A DNA stretch of 64,000 nt from Afipia sp. (GTDB lineage: Bacteria; Pseudomonadota; Alphaproteobacteria; Rhizobiales; Xanthobacteraceae). Below, piece after piece: positions 63,055 through 64,000 of the stretch. Each line of letters starts with the position of its first letter. Position 1 is the first letter of the stretch. The stretch spans positions 248,001-312,000 of the forward strand of contig JAFKER010000007.1 in assembly GCA_017308595.1 (NCBI GenBank), written 5' to 3'. The position numbers were made by a program, and so were the translations under genes. The notes beneath the pieces are model-generated. The model had not been told where the DNA came from and did not search any database. It saw only the letters and a program-made list of their open reading frames with translations.

Positions 63055-63420
63055 TCACGCCGTATGTTCTTTGTACGCCGCTTCATCCATCAGTCCGTCG
63101 AGATCGCCCTTGTTGGCGATCTTGATCTTGAAGAACCATGCGGCTTTTCCGGGATCGGAATTGACCAGTGAAGGATCGGCCACCAGTGCGTCGTTGATCT
63201 CGATGATTTCGCCGGTGATCGGCGCATAGACGTCCGATGCAGCCTTGACGCTTTCCACCACGGCGGCGGCTTCGGCCTTCTTCAGCGCGCGGCCGACCTT
63301 CGGCAGTTCGACGAAGACCACGTCGCCGAGCTGGGTCTGTGCGTAATCGGTGATGCCGACGGTGGCGACATCGCCATCGATCTGGAGCCATTCGTGGTCG
63401 GTTGTGTACAACGTGGTCAT
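63055..63420 (-). CDS. gcvH: Glycine cleavage system H protein
   Basis: GcvH carries the lipoyl arm that moves the aminomethyl group among GcvP, GcvT and the L protein. The 121-residue product has the lipoylated lysine at residue 59 in [13 protein letters not shown], between two beta hairpins. It starts [17 protein letters not shown] and contains [23 protein letters not shown] at 63420 fits the family; the frame remains open upstream into gcvT. Confidence 0.98.
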   Translation of the reverse strand: MTTLYTTDHEWLQIDGDVATVGITDYAQTQLGDVVFVELPKVGRALKKAEAAAVVESVKAASDVYAPITGEIIEINDALVADPSLVNSDPGKAAWFFKIKIANKGDLDGLMDEAAYKEHTA

Positions 63421-63440
63421 GTCATTCCTCAGCGTTGGGA

Positions 63441-64000
63441 TTATCGTTTGTAGCCATTGGGCACGAACGGCATCGCGGAGACGCGCAGCGGCAAACGCTG
63501 CCCGCGCACATCCGCGAAAACGATGGTGCCTTCGGTGGAAAGGGATACCGGCAGATAGCCCATCGCGACAGGAGCATTCAGCGTCGGGCCGAAGCCGCCG
63601 GATGTGACGGTGCCGATTGTGTCGGGTGATGTTTCGCTGGCGTAGAGTGCTGCGCCCTCGCGTACCGGCGCGCGGCCTTCCGCGCGCAAGCCGACACGGC
63701 GGCGTGAAGCGCCGGTATCGAAGTGATTGAGGATCACATCCGCGCCGGGGAAACCGCCTGCGCGTGCGCCGCCGGTGCGGCGGCTTTTTTGCACGGACCA
63801 TTCCAGCGCGCCCTCGACCGGCGTGGTCGTGGTGTCGATGTCATGACCGTAGAGACAAAGTCCGGCTTCGAGCCGCAGGCTGTCACGCGCGCCAAGGCCG
63901 ATCGGCAGCACGGCGGGGTCCGCGAGCAACGCGGTCGCGAGCCGTTCGGCGTCGTTCGCAGGCACAGAAATTTCGAAGCCGTCTTCGCCCGTGTAACCCG
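63441..64000 (-). CDS. gcvT: Aminomethyltransferase GcvT, 5' end beyond the window
   Basis: GcvT transfers the one-carbon unit from GcvH to tetrahydrofolate. The frame runs off the right edge of the window in the conserved GYTGEDGFE segment and contains [18 protein letters not shown], the family's second-domain motif. It continues to FVPNGYKR. The last 186 residues are present. The stop lies 20 bases before gcvH. Comparison with related enzymes of about 370-390 residues suggests half of the gene is outside. Confidence 0.95.
   Translation of the reverse strand, partial: GYTGEDGFEISVPANDAERLATALLADPAVLPIGLGARDSLRLEAGLCLYGHDIDTTTTPVEGALEWSVQKSRRTGGARAGGFPGADVILNHFDTGASRRRVGLRAEGRAPVREGAALYASETSPDTIGTVTSGGFGPTLNAPVAMGYLPVSLSTEGTIVFADVRGQRLPLRVSAMPFVPNGYKR

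Overview
This 64 kb window is chromosomal DNA of an alphaproteobacterium. It most resembles the Bradyrhizobium/Rhodopseudomonas/Nitrobacter/Afipia group (Nitrobacteraceae). The signs are high G+C, the flbT-flaF pair beside a flagellin of the type found in that group, fliX with divergent flgI, CckA, TTAA-N7-TTAA CtrA-type boxes, a GAAC-N7-GAAC SOS box before recA, DUF3551-type small secreted proteins and many REP-like intergenic palindromes. The genus cannot be fixed from sequence reading alone.

Positions 1-29,200 are a large flagellar region. It starts inside a flagellin gene and continues with flbT and flaF. A reverse block then carries a FlgN-like chaperone, the rod-binding protein FlgJ and flgI. 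Divergent from it are fliX and dksA. An insertion of small proteins, a Crp/Fnr regulator and a GGDEF cyclase (7.2-10.2 kb) separates this from the reverse operon flgF-flgG-flgA-flgH. Opposite that operon runs fliL-fliM-DUF6468-motE and a 1,219-residue beta-domain/TPR protein. Next come reverse fliO-fliP and divergent flgB-flgC-fliE-fliQ-fliR-flhB, ending at the cell-cycle kinase gene cckA. CtrA-type boxes lie before flgB, the TPR gene and fliX/flgI, and CckA is the kinase that feeds CtrA. The region therefore appears to hold flagellar parts together with the top of their regulatory cascade.

Positions 29,300-58,500 are mixed housekeeping and accessory genes. They include a Tim44-like protein, a lectin-like secreted protein, a GST, cupins, a class I fumarase, a TetR/carotenoid-oxygenase pair and a four-gene membrane operon facing a TetR gene with well-formed operators. 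There is also a SET-domain methyltransferase with a histone-H1-like tail, an XRE regulator with a perfect palindrome, a DsbA-like protein, an MFS/AraC pair, a coupled JmjC-like/GNAT pair beside three PilZ proteins, and many small secreted proteins. A 1.2 kb stretch at 33.1-34.3 kb has no convincing gene. It holds a REP pair, a strongly structured repeat-like element and a fragment of a neighbouring gene.

Positions 58,500-64,000 carry recA with an SOS box and the glycine cleavage operon gcvT-gcvH-gcvP on the reverse strand, with gcvT cut by the window end. No tRNA, rRNA, CRISPR array, insertion sequence, integrase or phage genes were seen.
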